Assembly (NCBI GenBank): GCA_033239005.1
Contig: BSQZ01000022.1
Coordinates: forward strand, 1,331,501-1,395,500
DNA from: Lamellibrachia satsuma
Taxonomy: Eukaryota > Annelida > Polychaeta > Sabellida > Siboglinidae
DNA: 64,000 nt
Direction: 5' to 3'
The position numbers and the translations under genes are program-made. Below are positions 58,201 through 64,000 of the stretch, in pieces; within the stretch, counting starts at the first letter, position 1, and every line of letters begins with the position of its first letter. The notes beneath the pieces were generated by a model. It had not been told where the DNA came from. It saw only the letters and a program-made list of their open reading frames with translations, and searched no databases.

Positions 58201-59250
58201 GCAGCCTTCTCCCTGCACCTGTCAGCCTCATCCTTACATCCCTCTTTACGCAGTCCTCCCATCTCAATCTTCCCCTTTCCTATGGCCTGACTGTTTCACC
58301 CACTCTGCTCTCTATGACAGTCGGCCCGCCTCCATCGGCACCAACTGACCTGCCCACCTCATCCAGTTTCTTCCTGTAGGGCTGAAATGCATCCCAATGT
58401 CTTCCCTAGGATGTGATCCTCCTTCATTTGCCATATTTGCCATATGCCAAATGGCTACCATCAATTCTGATATCTTACAGTGGCTTACATTGATATGTTT
58501 CTGTAATAACATATACCACACCAGGTAAATATGACATAATTTAACTTAACAATAATAAATCATTGACAGGCATTATCTTTGTTTTAGTTGATGGGACACT
58601 GAATGTATTAGTATGTACAACATCTCATTTGGTTAAACAAATATTCTTACAAAATAAGAGTTACTAAGGTGACCTTTCACCTCTTAATGTTTTTGAAAAT
58701 AAAACTGGGACATTTTAATCATACAAAACCCCAACTAGCTGCATATCAGAAACCAATGAAAATAGTTTGAGCCTCTACATTGTTACATTACTGATTTAAA
58801 GCAAAACAAAAGTCATGGTTTTAGGGCCACGCACCTAAGAGATAATAAAAACTAACAGCACAACCGATAAGTGTATGCGTAGTTCTATGGAATCAGGTAA
58901 CCAGAAAGTTCAGCATCCGTCCATCCGTCCGTCCGTCCCATGAAATTAAGACGCTGTGTGTTCAACGAGGTTTTCCTAGTAAACCACTGGTGTGATATTT
59001 TTTATTGTTGTTGTAAATGGTTATGTTTTAGTAACTCATATATGTGCTTATGCCCAAAACTATGACTTTTGTTTCCGTTTAACTCAAGGTTGGTTTTGTT
59101 GCAGTGAAGTATGGCACGCCGAACAGTCGTATCGAGGAATTGTTCCAGCACATTCCACAGCTGCGAGACATTGGTCTGTATCATCACAGAATGACGTTTT
59201 CGATGCCCTACGTGACTGACAGTGAACAGGACGACACCATGGACTCATAG
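33987..59250 (+). CDS. 2DBD-NR: Nuclear receptor with two DNA-binding domains (2DBD-NR), nine exons
   Basis: A nuclear, ligand-type transcription factor. The exons join as 33987-34196, 37994-38135, 46181-46287, 46711-46852, 49072-50867, 52848-53246, 54019-54136, 55098-55358 and 59105-59250. All junctions are GT/AG with matching phases and give 1,106 codons plus TAG. DBD1 covers residues 49-117 and DBD2 residues 132-200, each with eight zinc-binding Cys in canonical C4/C4 spacing. A 599-residue hinge follows, then an LBD from about 800. The two-DBD arrangement defines a known receptor subfamily in flatworms, molluscs and Daphnia; targets and ligand are unknown to me. Oddities: P-boxes CVPCKT and CEGCKK, and no helix-9 segment or AF-2 helix in the LBD. 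The start at 33987 lies 2 nt inside exon 1; an upstream start is possible. Confidence 0.92.
35272..36405. repeat. 15-bp G-rich minisatellite, about 75 units (intron 1)
   Basis: The unit is ttaggtgcagtggag with frequent gtggag/ggggag/gggggg variants. The 15-bp period leaves LGAVE frames (394 codons, plus) and HLTPL frames (325 codons, minus) open. The G-runs are on the plus strand, that is, the coding strand of the receptor. The array lies wholly inside intron 1. Confidence 0.97.
36475..36522. repeat. 22-bp hairpin with TTTT loop (intron 1)
   Basis: ttgtcagaatccttaaattt(gg) pairs with its reverse complement (ending aaggattctgacaa) across a 4-nt loop, with a single mismatch in 22 bp. It lies 70 bp downstream of the 15-bp array. 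Too compact for a typical microRNA precursor. Function unknown. Confidence 0.85.
37541..37940. mobile_element. TIR-type MITE, family with TTGGGGTCA ends, copy 2 (intron 1)
   Basis: Left end tttggggtcaattacattg and right end aatgtaattgatcccagg are inverted repeats. The interior is rich in caattac/gaattgg. It matches the ends of the element at 25956-26224. Its right edge is about 55 bp from the acceptor of exon 2. No ORF. Confidence 0.6.
37994..38135 (+). CDS. 2DBD-NR: 2DBD-NR exon 2: second zinc finger of DBD1
   Basis: Acceptor cttgtag|acg, donor aaag|gtgagt. Encodes TFFLRY, then the second finger C-x5-C-x9-C-x2-C and the classic CRYQKCLHVGMTRK. The length is 142 nt, entering in phase 0 and leaving in phase 1, exactly as exon 4 does. 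Residue T follows CK, so the P-box reads CVPCKT. The canonical Arg-Asn of finger 2 is Arg-Thr here. Confidence 0.95.
38136..39984. other. Intron 2, 5' part
   Basis: No exon recognised. A GC-rich patch at about 39400-39570 holds a 54-codon frame from an ATG at 39405 (MAGCVSKKREGG...) with no known match. It has no evident splice signals in phase with the receptor. Confidence 0.4.
39985..40165 (+). mobile_element. SINE fragment, family-2 tail domain (intron 2)
   Basis: ggctgtataaaattactgaa, cctggctacagacagtggtg and gcagcatggctgaatgcttc match the tail domain of the SINEs at 29495 and 30255. The tRNA head is absent or unrecognisable. Confidence 0.6.
40705..40972. repeat. 21-bp minisatellite, about 12 units (intron 2)
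   Basis: Units carry gtaatcagcaactgaagtgt with a/g variants. The 21-bp period keeps CCNQQLK frames open on plus and TTTLQLL on minus. A 22-bp duplication (ggatccttccttcactgac) lies just upstream at 40625-40668. Confidence 0.95.
41021..45688. repeat. 46/40-bp compound minisatellite, 4.67 kb (intron 2)
   Basis: The outer parts are 46-bp units (ggggatacaggcactttatt, a catatgccatgg core and gatggaagtagaa). The central part, about 41825-43740, is mostly 40-bp units lacking the gtagaa/gtggaa hexamer and carrying ggagatgcaggctctttatc. Within the centre a three-unit 120-bp block recurs (for example 42481-42600 and 42601-42720 are identical). Both periods are 1 modulo 3 and the unit has no stop, so all three plus frames stay open for 475-775 codons. 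These frames are not genes. Confidence 0.98.
46020..46095. repeat. 21-bp short tandem repeat (intron 2)
   Basis: About three and a half units of acagttgttatggtacatta. Confidence 0.9.
46181..46287 (+). CDS. 2DBD-NR: 2DBD-NR exon 3: linker and first zinc finger of DBD2
   Basis: Acceptor tgtttccag|ag, donor tgtaag|gtaagg. It completes the split Glu codon from exon 2, then encodes a short linker (RPSHVQLRDGQQQ) and CVVC...CEGCK with 13 residues between Cys pairs. Its 107 nt take phase 1 in and phase 0 out, ending after the CK of the P-box, the same place as exon 1. Only about 14 residues separate the two DBDs. Confidence 0.95.
46711..46852 (+). CDS. 2DBD-NR: 2DBD-NR exon 4: second zinc finger of DBD2
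   Basis: Acceptor aattttgcag|aag, donor gaag|gtagat. Encodes KFFRRGLTEHESYQCK, the second finger and CRYQKCINVGMSRE. It is 142 nt, phase 0 in and phase 1 out, identical in size and phase to exon 2. The P-box spans the intron and reads CEGCKK. FFRR and RNxCxxCR are canonical, so this DBD looks closer to a standard receptor DBD than DBD1. Confidence 0.96.
46853..47304. other. Intron 4, 5' part
   Basis: No exon or repeat recognised. Ends at the first copy of the 8-bp target duplication of the hAT-type element. Confidence 0.5.
47313..48999. mobile_element. hAT-type non-autonomous DNA transposon with 8-bp TSD (intron 4)
   Basis: The ends are CAGGGTTG and CAACCCTG, flanked by identical 8-bp copies of gtacctac (47305-47312 and 49000-49007). 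An 8-bp duplication and short TIRs starting CAGGG are typical of hAT elements. Subterminal regions are full of aagtaaaagtac/aagtaacg words on the left and actcaagtacttttact words on the right, in opposite sense. Over 1,687 bp there is no transposase ORF, so it depends on another element. Its right end is 72 bp from exon 5, leaving the acceptor intact. Confidence 0.9.
49072..50867 (+). CDS. 2DBD-NR: 2DBD-NR exon 5: C-terminal extension of DBD2 and giant hinge
   Basis: Acceptor cttcttcag|cc, donor tcacag|gtgtga; phase 1 in, phase 0 out. It starts AIQMGRPSK, the usual C-terminal extension of a receptor DBD. The remaining ~590 residues are low-complexity: Asn/Ser/Gly-rich, then Pro/Gln/His-rich, ending in poly-Gln (about 50787-50850). 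Two consensus sumoylation sites are visible, IKTE (residues 407-410) and VKSE (473-476), and a basic KRRRLSAP (588-595) could be a nuclear signal or phosphosite. The hinge is far longer than in most receptors. The minus-strand frames over the CAG tract are shadows. Confidence 0.93.
50925..51480. repeat. Dispersed repeat of unknown class, copy 1 (intron 5)
   Basis: Shares ordered blocks with 58795-59090: gcatgcgtagttctatg, atgaaattaagatgctgtgt, gtaaaccactggtgtgatat and an aaaccatggcttgt-like end. A (gtct)n run sits inside. No ORF or tRNA promoter recognised. It starts about 60 bp after exon 5. Confidence 0.65.
51580..52625 (-). mobile_element. CR1-like LINE copy 8 (subfamily B, internally deleted, intron 5)
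   Basis: Minus strand, 5' edge at 52625 in the word for SPGVDGIPPKLLKE. RT blocks run through VYLDFQKAFDKVPHQRLLLK to DGEISN and beyond. Near 51850 the LLNFGKC-type segment is fused directly to the C-terminal LVKEQ segment, removing about 0.7 kb. The 3' UTR and a modified tail (ttaacaagagatttcacaag on plus) are present. It lies antisense in intron 5. Confidence 0.9.
52848..53246 (+). CDS. 2DBD-NR: 2DBD-NR exon 6: start of the ligand-binding domain
   Basis: Acceptor cgcccccctag|gtg, donor tttgag|gtttgt; phase 0 to 0, 133 codons (residues 800-932). The first part is a divergent linker. The end (SHRWIIDHIMKAYNKFVETG) looks like helix 1 of an LBD. Confidence 0.88.
53247..54018. other. Intron 6
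   Basis: AT-rich; a ttaatttaattataattttatt-like low-complexity run lies near 53,600. No exon recognised. Confidence 0.6.
54019..54136 (+). CDS. 2DBD-NR: 2DBD-NR exon 7: LBD helix 3 region
   Basis: Acceptor gctttcag|gag, donor tgccag|gtacgt; phase 0 in, phase 1 out, 39 full codons. Encodes EWMKENPNVDPDKIPPEVLR followed by KLVRLYTLSSVNYCESLP. Together with GF of exon 8 this forms the helix-3 end that precedes the receptor signature. Confidence 0.9.
54137..55097. other. Intron 7
   Basis: AT-rich, no exon or clear repeat recognised. Confidence 0.6.
55098..55358 (+). CDS. 2DBD-NR: 2DBD-NR exon 8: LBD signature, helices 4-8
   Basis: Acceptor gccacag|ga, donor gcagccg|gtaggt; phase 1 in, phase 1 out. 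GFRELNETDQYTILRFGQSQ is the LBD signature (F...L...DQ..LL). SRILVAAQHWYDPDLEEF follows as helix 5 and the beta-turn, and LEMDLIEASLLNALVLVAAG matches helix 8 (xxExALLxAlvL). After helix 8, receptors normally continue with a DRPG-like turn and helix 9; the next recognised exon skips that. Confidence 0.93.
55475..57115. repeat. 26-bp minisatellite, about 60 units (intron 8)
   Basis: Units of 26 bp around acatgccagctctagtatcc with a variable 6-bp part (actatg, atttcg, acgacg). Homogeneous core, variable spacer. Stops in all frames (tag in the core). Confidence 0.97.
57116..57395. repeat. 31-bp minisatellite, first block (intron 8)
   Basis: About nine units of 31 bp around tttatatactatgacctaa. 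Confidence 0.95.
57505..57615. repeat. 31-bp minisatellite, second block (intron 8)
   Basis: Three to four more units of the same 31-bp repeat, resuming after a 110-bp unique interruption (57396-57504). Confidence 0.9.
57636..58186. repeat. 69-bp minisatellite, 8 units (intron 8)
   Basis: Eight nearly identical units of 69 bp (ccctttataaaggggtgaga within each). The length is a multiple of three, so both strands are open: 253 codons on plus, 190 on minus with a 23-residue repeat (NKERDNSWGGAAVRELVSPL in part). High homogeneity suggests recent expansion. Each unit contains the palindrome-like ctttataaag. Confidence 0.96.
58187..58794. other. Intron 8, 3' part
   Basis: I searched for the expected helix-9 exon. 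Candidate AG...GT intervals near 58411-58523 and 58587-58640 either have stops, wrong phase or no resemblance to an LBD. Nothing supported. Confidence 0.5.
58795..59090. repeat. Dispersed repeat of unknown class, copy 2 (intron 8)
   Basis: Same ordered blocks as copy 1 at 50925-51480, here shorter, with a (gtcc)n run at 58918-58938 in the place of the (gtct)n run. It ends only about 15 bp before the acceptor of the last exon. Confidence 0.65.
59105..59250 (+). CDS. 2DBD-NR: 2DBD-NR exon 9: LBD helix 10/11 and C-terminus
   Basis: Acceptor ttttgttgcag|tg completes a Val codon in phase 1. RIEELFQHIPQLRDIGLYHH matches the helix 10/11 block of receptors (fxkLlxxlpxLRxix). The protein ends FSMPYVTDSEQDDTMDS and TAG at 59248. 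No AF-2 core (two hydrophobics, x, Glu, two hydrophobics) is present at the end. Confidence 0.9.
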
Positions 59251-59607
59251 GAACCAGCATGTGTAGTGTTGGGGGTTGTGTTCAGGCCGTTCGCCTCGTC
59301 CAGTAATGTTAGCCCGTCATGCTAGGTGTATCCAACAGATGGCGCCACAGAAGACTCAGTATGCTGGTGCAAGTGTACAGTCCTGCCACCTGCTGGATTG
59401 TGTTGACAGTACTCAGGTTTTGTACAATGTTGTGGGTATCAGTAGCGTAATGGCGAGAGGATCGAGAGAGACAAGGAGATGGAGAGGGAGAGACGTGCGA
59501 GGTCATATCAGTTTTGAGTACTTGCCTGAAATGGTGAAATTGTGCTACAAAATGAAGATAATGCTTTTGTTGTGATAAAATTCTTGGTTTAAGTGAGGTT
59601 GTCTTGA

Positions 59608-59613
59608 ATTAAA
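59608..59613 (+). promoter_or_regulatory. Possible polyadenylation signal (ATTAAA)
   Basis: ATTAAA lies 358 bp after the receptor stop codon. A canonical AATAAA occurs further on at 60720-60725. Which is used cannot be told from sequence. Confidence 0.35.
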
Positions 59614-60584
59614 GCTTGCCGCACAGACCTCCAAGTGGCATAAAACAACTCATATGATATCAGCATGTAAATTGTTACTGAACTCTGTTAAATTCATATT
59701 ATAGGACGTATAGCTGCATTTCAGATTTATAATTATTTTTGCTCAACACTGTCGAAGGGACAAAAAGTGTCTCAAAAACTCTGTAGAGCAAAATTTTGTG
59801 ACCCTGAAAGGTAGCAATGCTTCCTTAAATAAGTCATATGATGTTGTTGAAAATAAGAATTGTGTTGTTTTATGTGACAAACTGTGCCATATGTTGGTTA
59901 AGGTGAGAACAGATGTGGAAAGATTTTGTTTGTGATGTTTGTCTGAGGAGAGGTCGTTTGCTCGAATCAATTACGTTGACTAGAAATGACAGATTTTAGT
60001 AAACTAAATGATGAAAGATCTCATACGTGTTTCATCTGTTAGGTAGATATTTGTTTTTATCTGTAATGGTTTGCTCAGTATCATTGACAAGTTCACGGCC
60101 TGTTATAACCAGCAAATGCATTACCATTTATTCAAACGTTTTTATTTGTCTAATTCAGGTTTTAGGCATGCAGTTTGATGATGGTCGTTTATATTAGTTG
60201 GCCTAATTCAGGATGTTTTACGAAGGCTGAAGTTTTTTGTGCATCTGGTGGCCAGAAGGTGCTTTGTCGTGGAAAATGTGCAGTTTATGAAATTATTTAC
60301 TCTAGGTTGGAATTGTTTTGAAAAACTGACAAATGCTAATCTGTTCGAAAATATCATGGAAGTTGTGTCAGATTTTGACAGTTGTGATCAGGGCGTGCTG
60401 TTGTGTTTTCTACTGCAGAGTGGGGGAAGGGTCAAGAGGGTACTTTCATTGGTTAAAAAGCGGCAGTTATATAAAAAATGGCAATTTAGTTACTGCTCAG
60501 AAAATCACCCTTTTATTGAACTGTTTGCTATTTGACCACTGAAAGTGCTCCTTTGGGCCCCATCAGCAAATTGTCCTTTTATGG

Positions 60585-60612
60585 ACAAAAGGGCGTTATT
60601 ACGCCCTTTTGT
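60585..60612. repeat. 12-bp perfect hairpin
   Basis: acaaaagggcgt and acgcccttttgt flank a tatt loop with no mismatch. It lies between the two near-repeats named above, so the unit may be an inverted-repeat element end. Confidence 0.8.
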
Positions 60613-61416
60613 TAATCGAAAGTGCCCCTTTGGGCCACTGCCATATCAGTAAATTGTGTTTTTATAGGAACTGTTGCCCTGTATTCCATTGCGATTGCAG
60701 TGAAAGTTTAATTAATAGGAATAAAATGTCATGACAAAACAAATACCTATGTATAAACAGTAAAAGGGGTTGATGGGGGGGGGCAAAGATTGGGGGCAGA
60801 AGGCAAGTTGGTTCAACTGGGGGCAAATGAAATGGCTGAGGGGACAATGCCCTCAGTAATATGTAAACAAAAAGCCCTGGTTGTGAATCAAAGTTGTTTG
60901 TGTCGAGCTTGTAGATAATCCTACAATCTAAGCTACCTCTGTTGTGCGACTAGAAATAGGTTGTACGCAAACGGTTTTTGTTGTTTCAGGATGAATGCTT
61001 AGCTTTGCGTTCTACTGCACGCAGCATGTGGTGGTGTCGCCGTGGTTGTATAAATTGTTATTTTAAGCGGTACCGCCTTTTTCACAGGGTGCTGAAATCT
61101 GCGTACGCGCTAGTTTTAACATGTACAGAGAAGAGCATTTGTATTTTGTAGTACGCAAAGTGACTATTATCGGTGCCTGTACGTGGTGTTTGATGAGGAA
61201 CATAAAGTTGTCTGTTTAGTCTATTACTATTCCTGTGACCGTTGTCTTCTGTCTTAAACTAGAACTGAAAAAGTGGGATGCCAGTAACCGAAACCATACT
61301 AGCCACCAGGTGTCTCCGCCTCCATCAGTACCCCTGGCACATCAACATGTTGAAACATTGAATTTTCAGTTGCTGTGTTAATCAATACGACTGAGAGCTC
61401 AAAGTTATAAGGCCTA

Positions 61417-62515
61417 CATACAGGCCTACATACATGACTGCATACAGGCCTACATACATGAGTGCATACAGGCCTACATACATGACTGCATACAGGCCTA
61501 CATACATGACTGCATACAGGCCTACATACATGACTGCATACAGGCCTACATACATGACTGCATACAGGCCTACATACATGAGTGCATACAGGCCTACATA
61601 CATGACTGCATACAGGCCTACATACATGACTGCATACAGGCCTACATACATGACTGCATACAGGCCTACATACATGACTGCATACAGGCCTACATACATG
61701 ACTGCATACAGGCCTACATACATGACTGCATACAGGCCTACATACATGACTGCATACAGGCCTACATACATGACTGCATACAGGCCTACATACATGACTG
61801 CATACAGGCCTACATACATGACTGCATACAGGCCTACATACATGACTGCATACAGGCCTACATACATGACTGCATACAGGCCTACATACATGACTGCATA
61901 CAGGCCTACATACATGACTGCATACAGGCCTACATACAGGCCTACATACATGACTGCATACAGGCCTACATACATGTCTGCATACAGGCCTACATACAGG
62001 CCTACATACATGACTGCATACAGGCCTACATACATGACTGCATACAGGCCTACATACATGACTGCATACAGGCCTACATACATGACTGCATACAGGCCTA
62101 CATACATGACTGCATACAGGCCTACATACATGAGTGCATACAGGCCTACATACATGAGTGCATACAGGCCTACATACATGAGTGCATACAGGCCTACATA
62201 CATGACTGCATACAGGCCTACATACATGACTGCATACAGGCCTACATACATGACTGCATACAGGCCTACATACATGACTGCATACAGGCCTACATACATG
62301 ACTGCATACAGGCCTACATACATGACTGCATACAGGCCTACATACATGACTGCATACAGGCCTACATACATGACTGCATACAGGCCTACATACATGACTG
62401 CATACAGGCCTACATACATGACTGCATACAGGCCTACATACATGACTGCATACAGGCCTACATACAGGCCTACATACATGACTGCATACAGGCCTACATA
62501 CATGACTGCATACAG
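61417..62515. repeat. 24-bp minisatellite, about 46 units
   Basis: Units of 24 bp around catacatgactgcatacagg with c/g variants and four 12-bp half-unit insertions (for example 61931, 61991, 62461). The period keeps MTAYRPTY (plus) and CRPVCSHV or VGLYAVMY (minus) frames open for about 370-415 codons. These are not proteins. Confidence 0.97.
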
Positions 62516-62717
62516 GCTTAATTTGAATTTGTTGTGGAACCGTCATCGCTGGTCAGACTGGTAATGATAGTCATGTCCTGGAAACGCTCTTTGAAGTTTG
62601 TGGTTCCCAGGAACACATTAACCAAGACAGGAAGTGGGACAAAGTACAAATCATTCAGCCTACATCCATACATGGCGCGGGATAAACTGACAAATCTACA
62701 GGTCGATCTGTAAGGGG

Positions 62718-63670
62718 TACTGTGGTACTACTACCACCACTGGCTAGCGAGGGTGACCACGGGTACTGTGGTACTACTACCACCCCTGGCTAGCGAGGGT
62801 GACCACGGGTACTGTGGTACTACTACCACCACTGGCTAGCGAGGGTGACCAGGGGTACTGTGGTACTACTACCACCACTGGCTAGCGAGGGTGACCACGG
62901 GTACTGTGGTACTACTACCACCCCTGGCTAGCGAGGGTGACCAGGGGTACTGTGGTACTACTACCACCACTGGCTAGCGAGGGTGACCACGGGTACTGTG
63001 GTACTACTACCACCCCTGGCTAGCGAGGGTGACCACGGGTACTGTGGTACTACTACCACCCCTGGCTAGCGAGGGTGACCACGGGTACTGTGGTACTACT
63101 ACCACCCCTGGCTAGCGAGGGTGACCAGGGGTACTGTGGTACTACTACCACCCCTGGCTAGCGAGGATGACCAGGGGTACTGTGGTACTACTACCACCCC
63201 TGGCTAGCGAGGATGACCAGGGGTACTGTGGTACTACTACCACCCCTGGCTAGCGAGGATGACCAGGGGTACTGTAGTACTACCACCCCTGGCTAGCGAG
63301 GATGACCAGGGGTACTGTAGTACTACCACCCCTGGCTAGCGAGGATGACCAGGGGTACTGTAATACTACCAACCCTGGCTAGCGAGGATGACCAGGGGTA
63401 CTGTGGTACTACTACCACCCCTGGCTAGCGAGGATGACCAGGGGTACTGTAGTACTACCACCCCAGGCTAGCGAGGATGACCAGGGGTACTGTAGTACTA
63501 CCACCCCTGGCTAGCGAGGATGACCAGGGTTACTGTAGTACTACCAACCCTGGCTAGCGAGGATGACCAGTTGTACTGTAGTACTACCACCCCTGGCTAG
63601 CGAGGATGACCAGGGGTACTGTAGTACTACCACCCCTGGCTAGCGAGGATGACCAGGGGTACTGTAGTAC
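62718..63670. repeat. 46/43-bp minisatellite, about 21 units
   Basis: Units contain ctggctagcgagggtgacca and a ggtactgtggtactactacc half. The first part has 46-bp units (gtggtactactacc), later ones 43-bp units after loss of one triplet (gtagtactacc). The change coincides with gagggtgacc becoming gaggatgacc. Confidence 0.97.
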
Positions 63671-64000
63671 TTCACTTCCGGCTACTTGGACTTGGTGCAG
63701 CGACTTGAATTTGGTGTAGATCATTTACAGAAATATCAAATAGAATAAGTATTGCTATTGCATATATATTATACACAAACGTATTGTAGACATATATTAG
63801 GAAACAGGTTTTGTTAATTATTAGTCAGAGGGAGTATTTTAGAGTAAGTTACTTTCGGATTCTGTCGGGGAATTCAGCGAGCGTTAATAGGGTTGTTTAC
63901 AATTCGAAAATTGAGCATAGTGAATAGTCAGTAACATTGGAATATTGGTTAGAATAAGTATTAGTATTATACATATATTGTTCACCAACTTCTTGTAGAC
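63671..64000. other. Non-coding, nothing recognised
   Basis: Contains two near-copies of a phrase (atagaataagtattgctatt and ttagaataagtattagtatt) about 210 bp apart. No gene. Confidence 0.4.

Larger units (their letters stand above)
59251..61416. other. Receptor 3' UTR and downstream DNA
   Basis: No further gene recognised. A near-repeat pair, gaaagtgctcctttgggccc and gaaagtgcccctttgggcc, flanks the palindrome at 60585-60612. Short open frames (60239-60542) overlap in two frames and show no domain. Confidence 0.5.

Noticed and set aside
58411..58523. Candidate helix-9 exon of the receptor (GCDPPSFAIF... frame between an AG and a GT)
   Set aside because: Its exit phase does not fit exon 9 and the residues do not resemble a receptor helix 9.
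60585..60612. Intrinsic terminator or microRNA precursor
   Set aside because: A 12-bp stem with a 4-nt loop is too short for a precursor, and bacterial-type terminators do not apply in this eukaryotic context.
61299..62564. Cys/His-rich 415-codon frame and Tyr-rich frames on both strands
   Set aside because: They are translations of a 24-bp minisatellite; three frames on two strands are open.

Overview
The window is nuclear DNA from an invertebrate animal. It is AT-rich, intron-rich and dominated by tandem and dispersed repeats. The only host gene I can support is a nuclear receptor with two DNA-binding domains (2DBD-NR). That receptor type is known from flatworms, molluscs and Daphnia. With the many CR1-like LINEs and tRNA-derived SINEs, this suggests a lophotrochozoan, probably a mollusc. 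The species is an inference and cannot be fixed from this sequence.

Layout. 1-12.3 kb: intergenic or upstream DNA with short tandem repeats, an old LINE tail split by a tRNA-derived SINE, and two CR1 fragments. 12.3-19.5 kb: a CR1 cluster, including one copy with an esterase ORF, endonuclease and reverse transcriptase, fused head-to-head to an inverted copy. 19.9-24.1 kb: SINE material and a 2.78-kb array of 20-bp units. 24.4-26.2 kb: an internally deleted piggyBac-type element flanked by TTAA, and a TIR-type MITE. 27.2-29.3 kb: a 40-bp minisatellite running directly into a CR1 copy. 29.5-33.9 kb: SINEs, AT microsatellites and a 15-bp array.

33,987-59,250 (+): the 2DBD receptor, nine coding exons that join in perfect phase to 1,106 codons plus a stop. 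Exons 1-2 encode DBD1 and exons 3-4 encode DBD2. Exon 5 encodes a very long hinge with poly-Q, and exons 6-9 encode the ligand-binding domain (LBD). The two DBDs have the same internal intron position and the same 142-nt second exon, so they arose by exon duplication. The introns hold several minisatellites (one of 4.7 kb), a hAT-type MITE with a perfect 8-bp target duplication, a TIR MITE, a CR1 copy and two copies of an unnamed dispersed repeat.

59.3-64 kb: 3' flank with one palindrome, then 24-bp and 46/43-bp minisatellites.

Tandem repeats alone cover about 15 kb, roughly a quarter of the window. Most of the long open frames lie in these arrays and reflect repeat periodicity rather than genes. 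The main points of interest are the receptor's duplicated cassette architecture, its unusual P-boxes and an LBD that appears to lack the helix-9 region.
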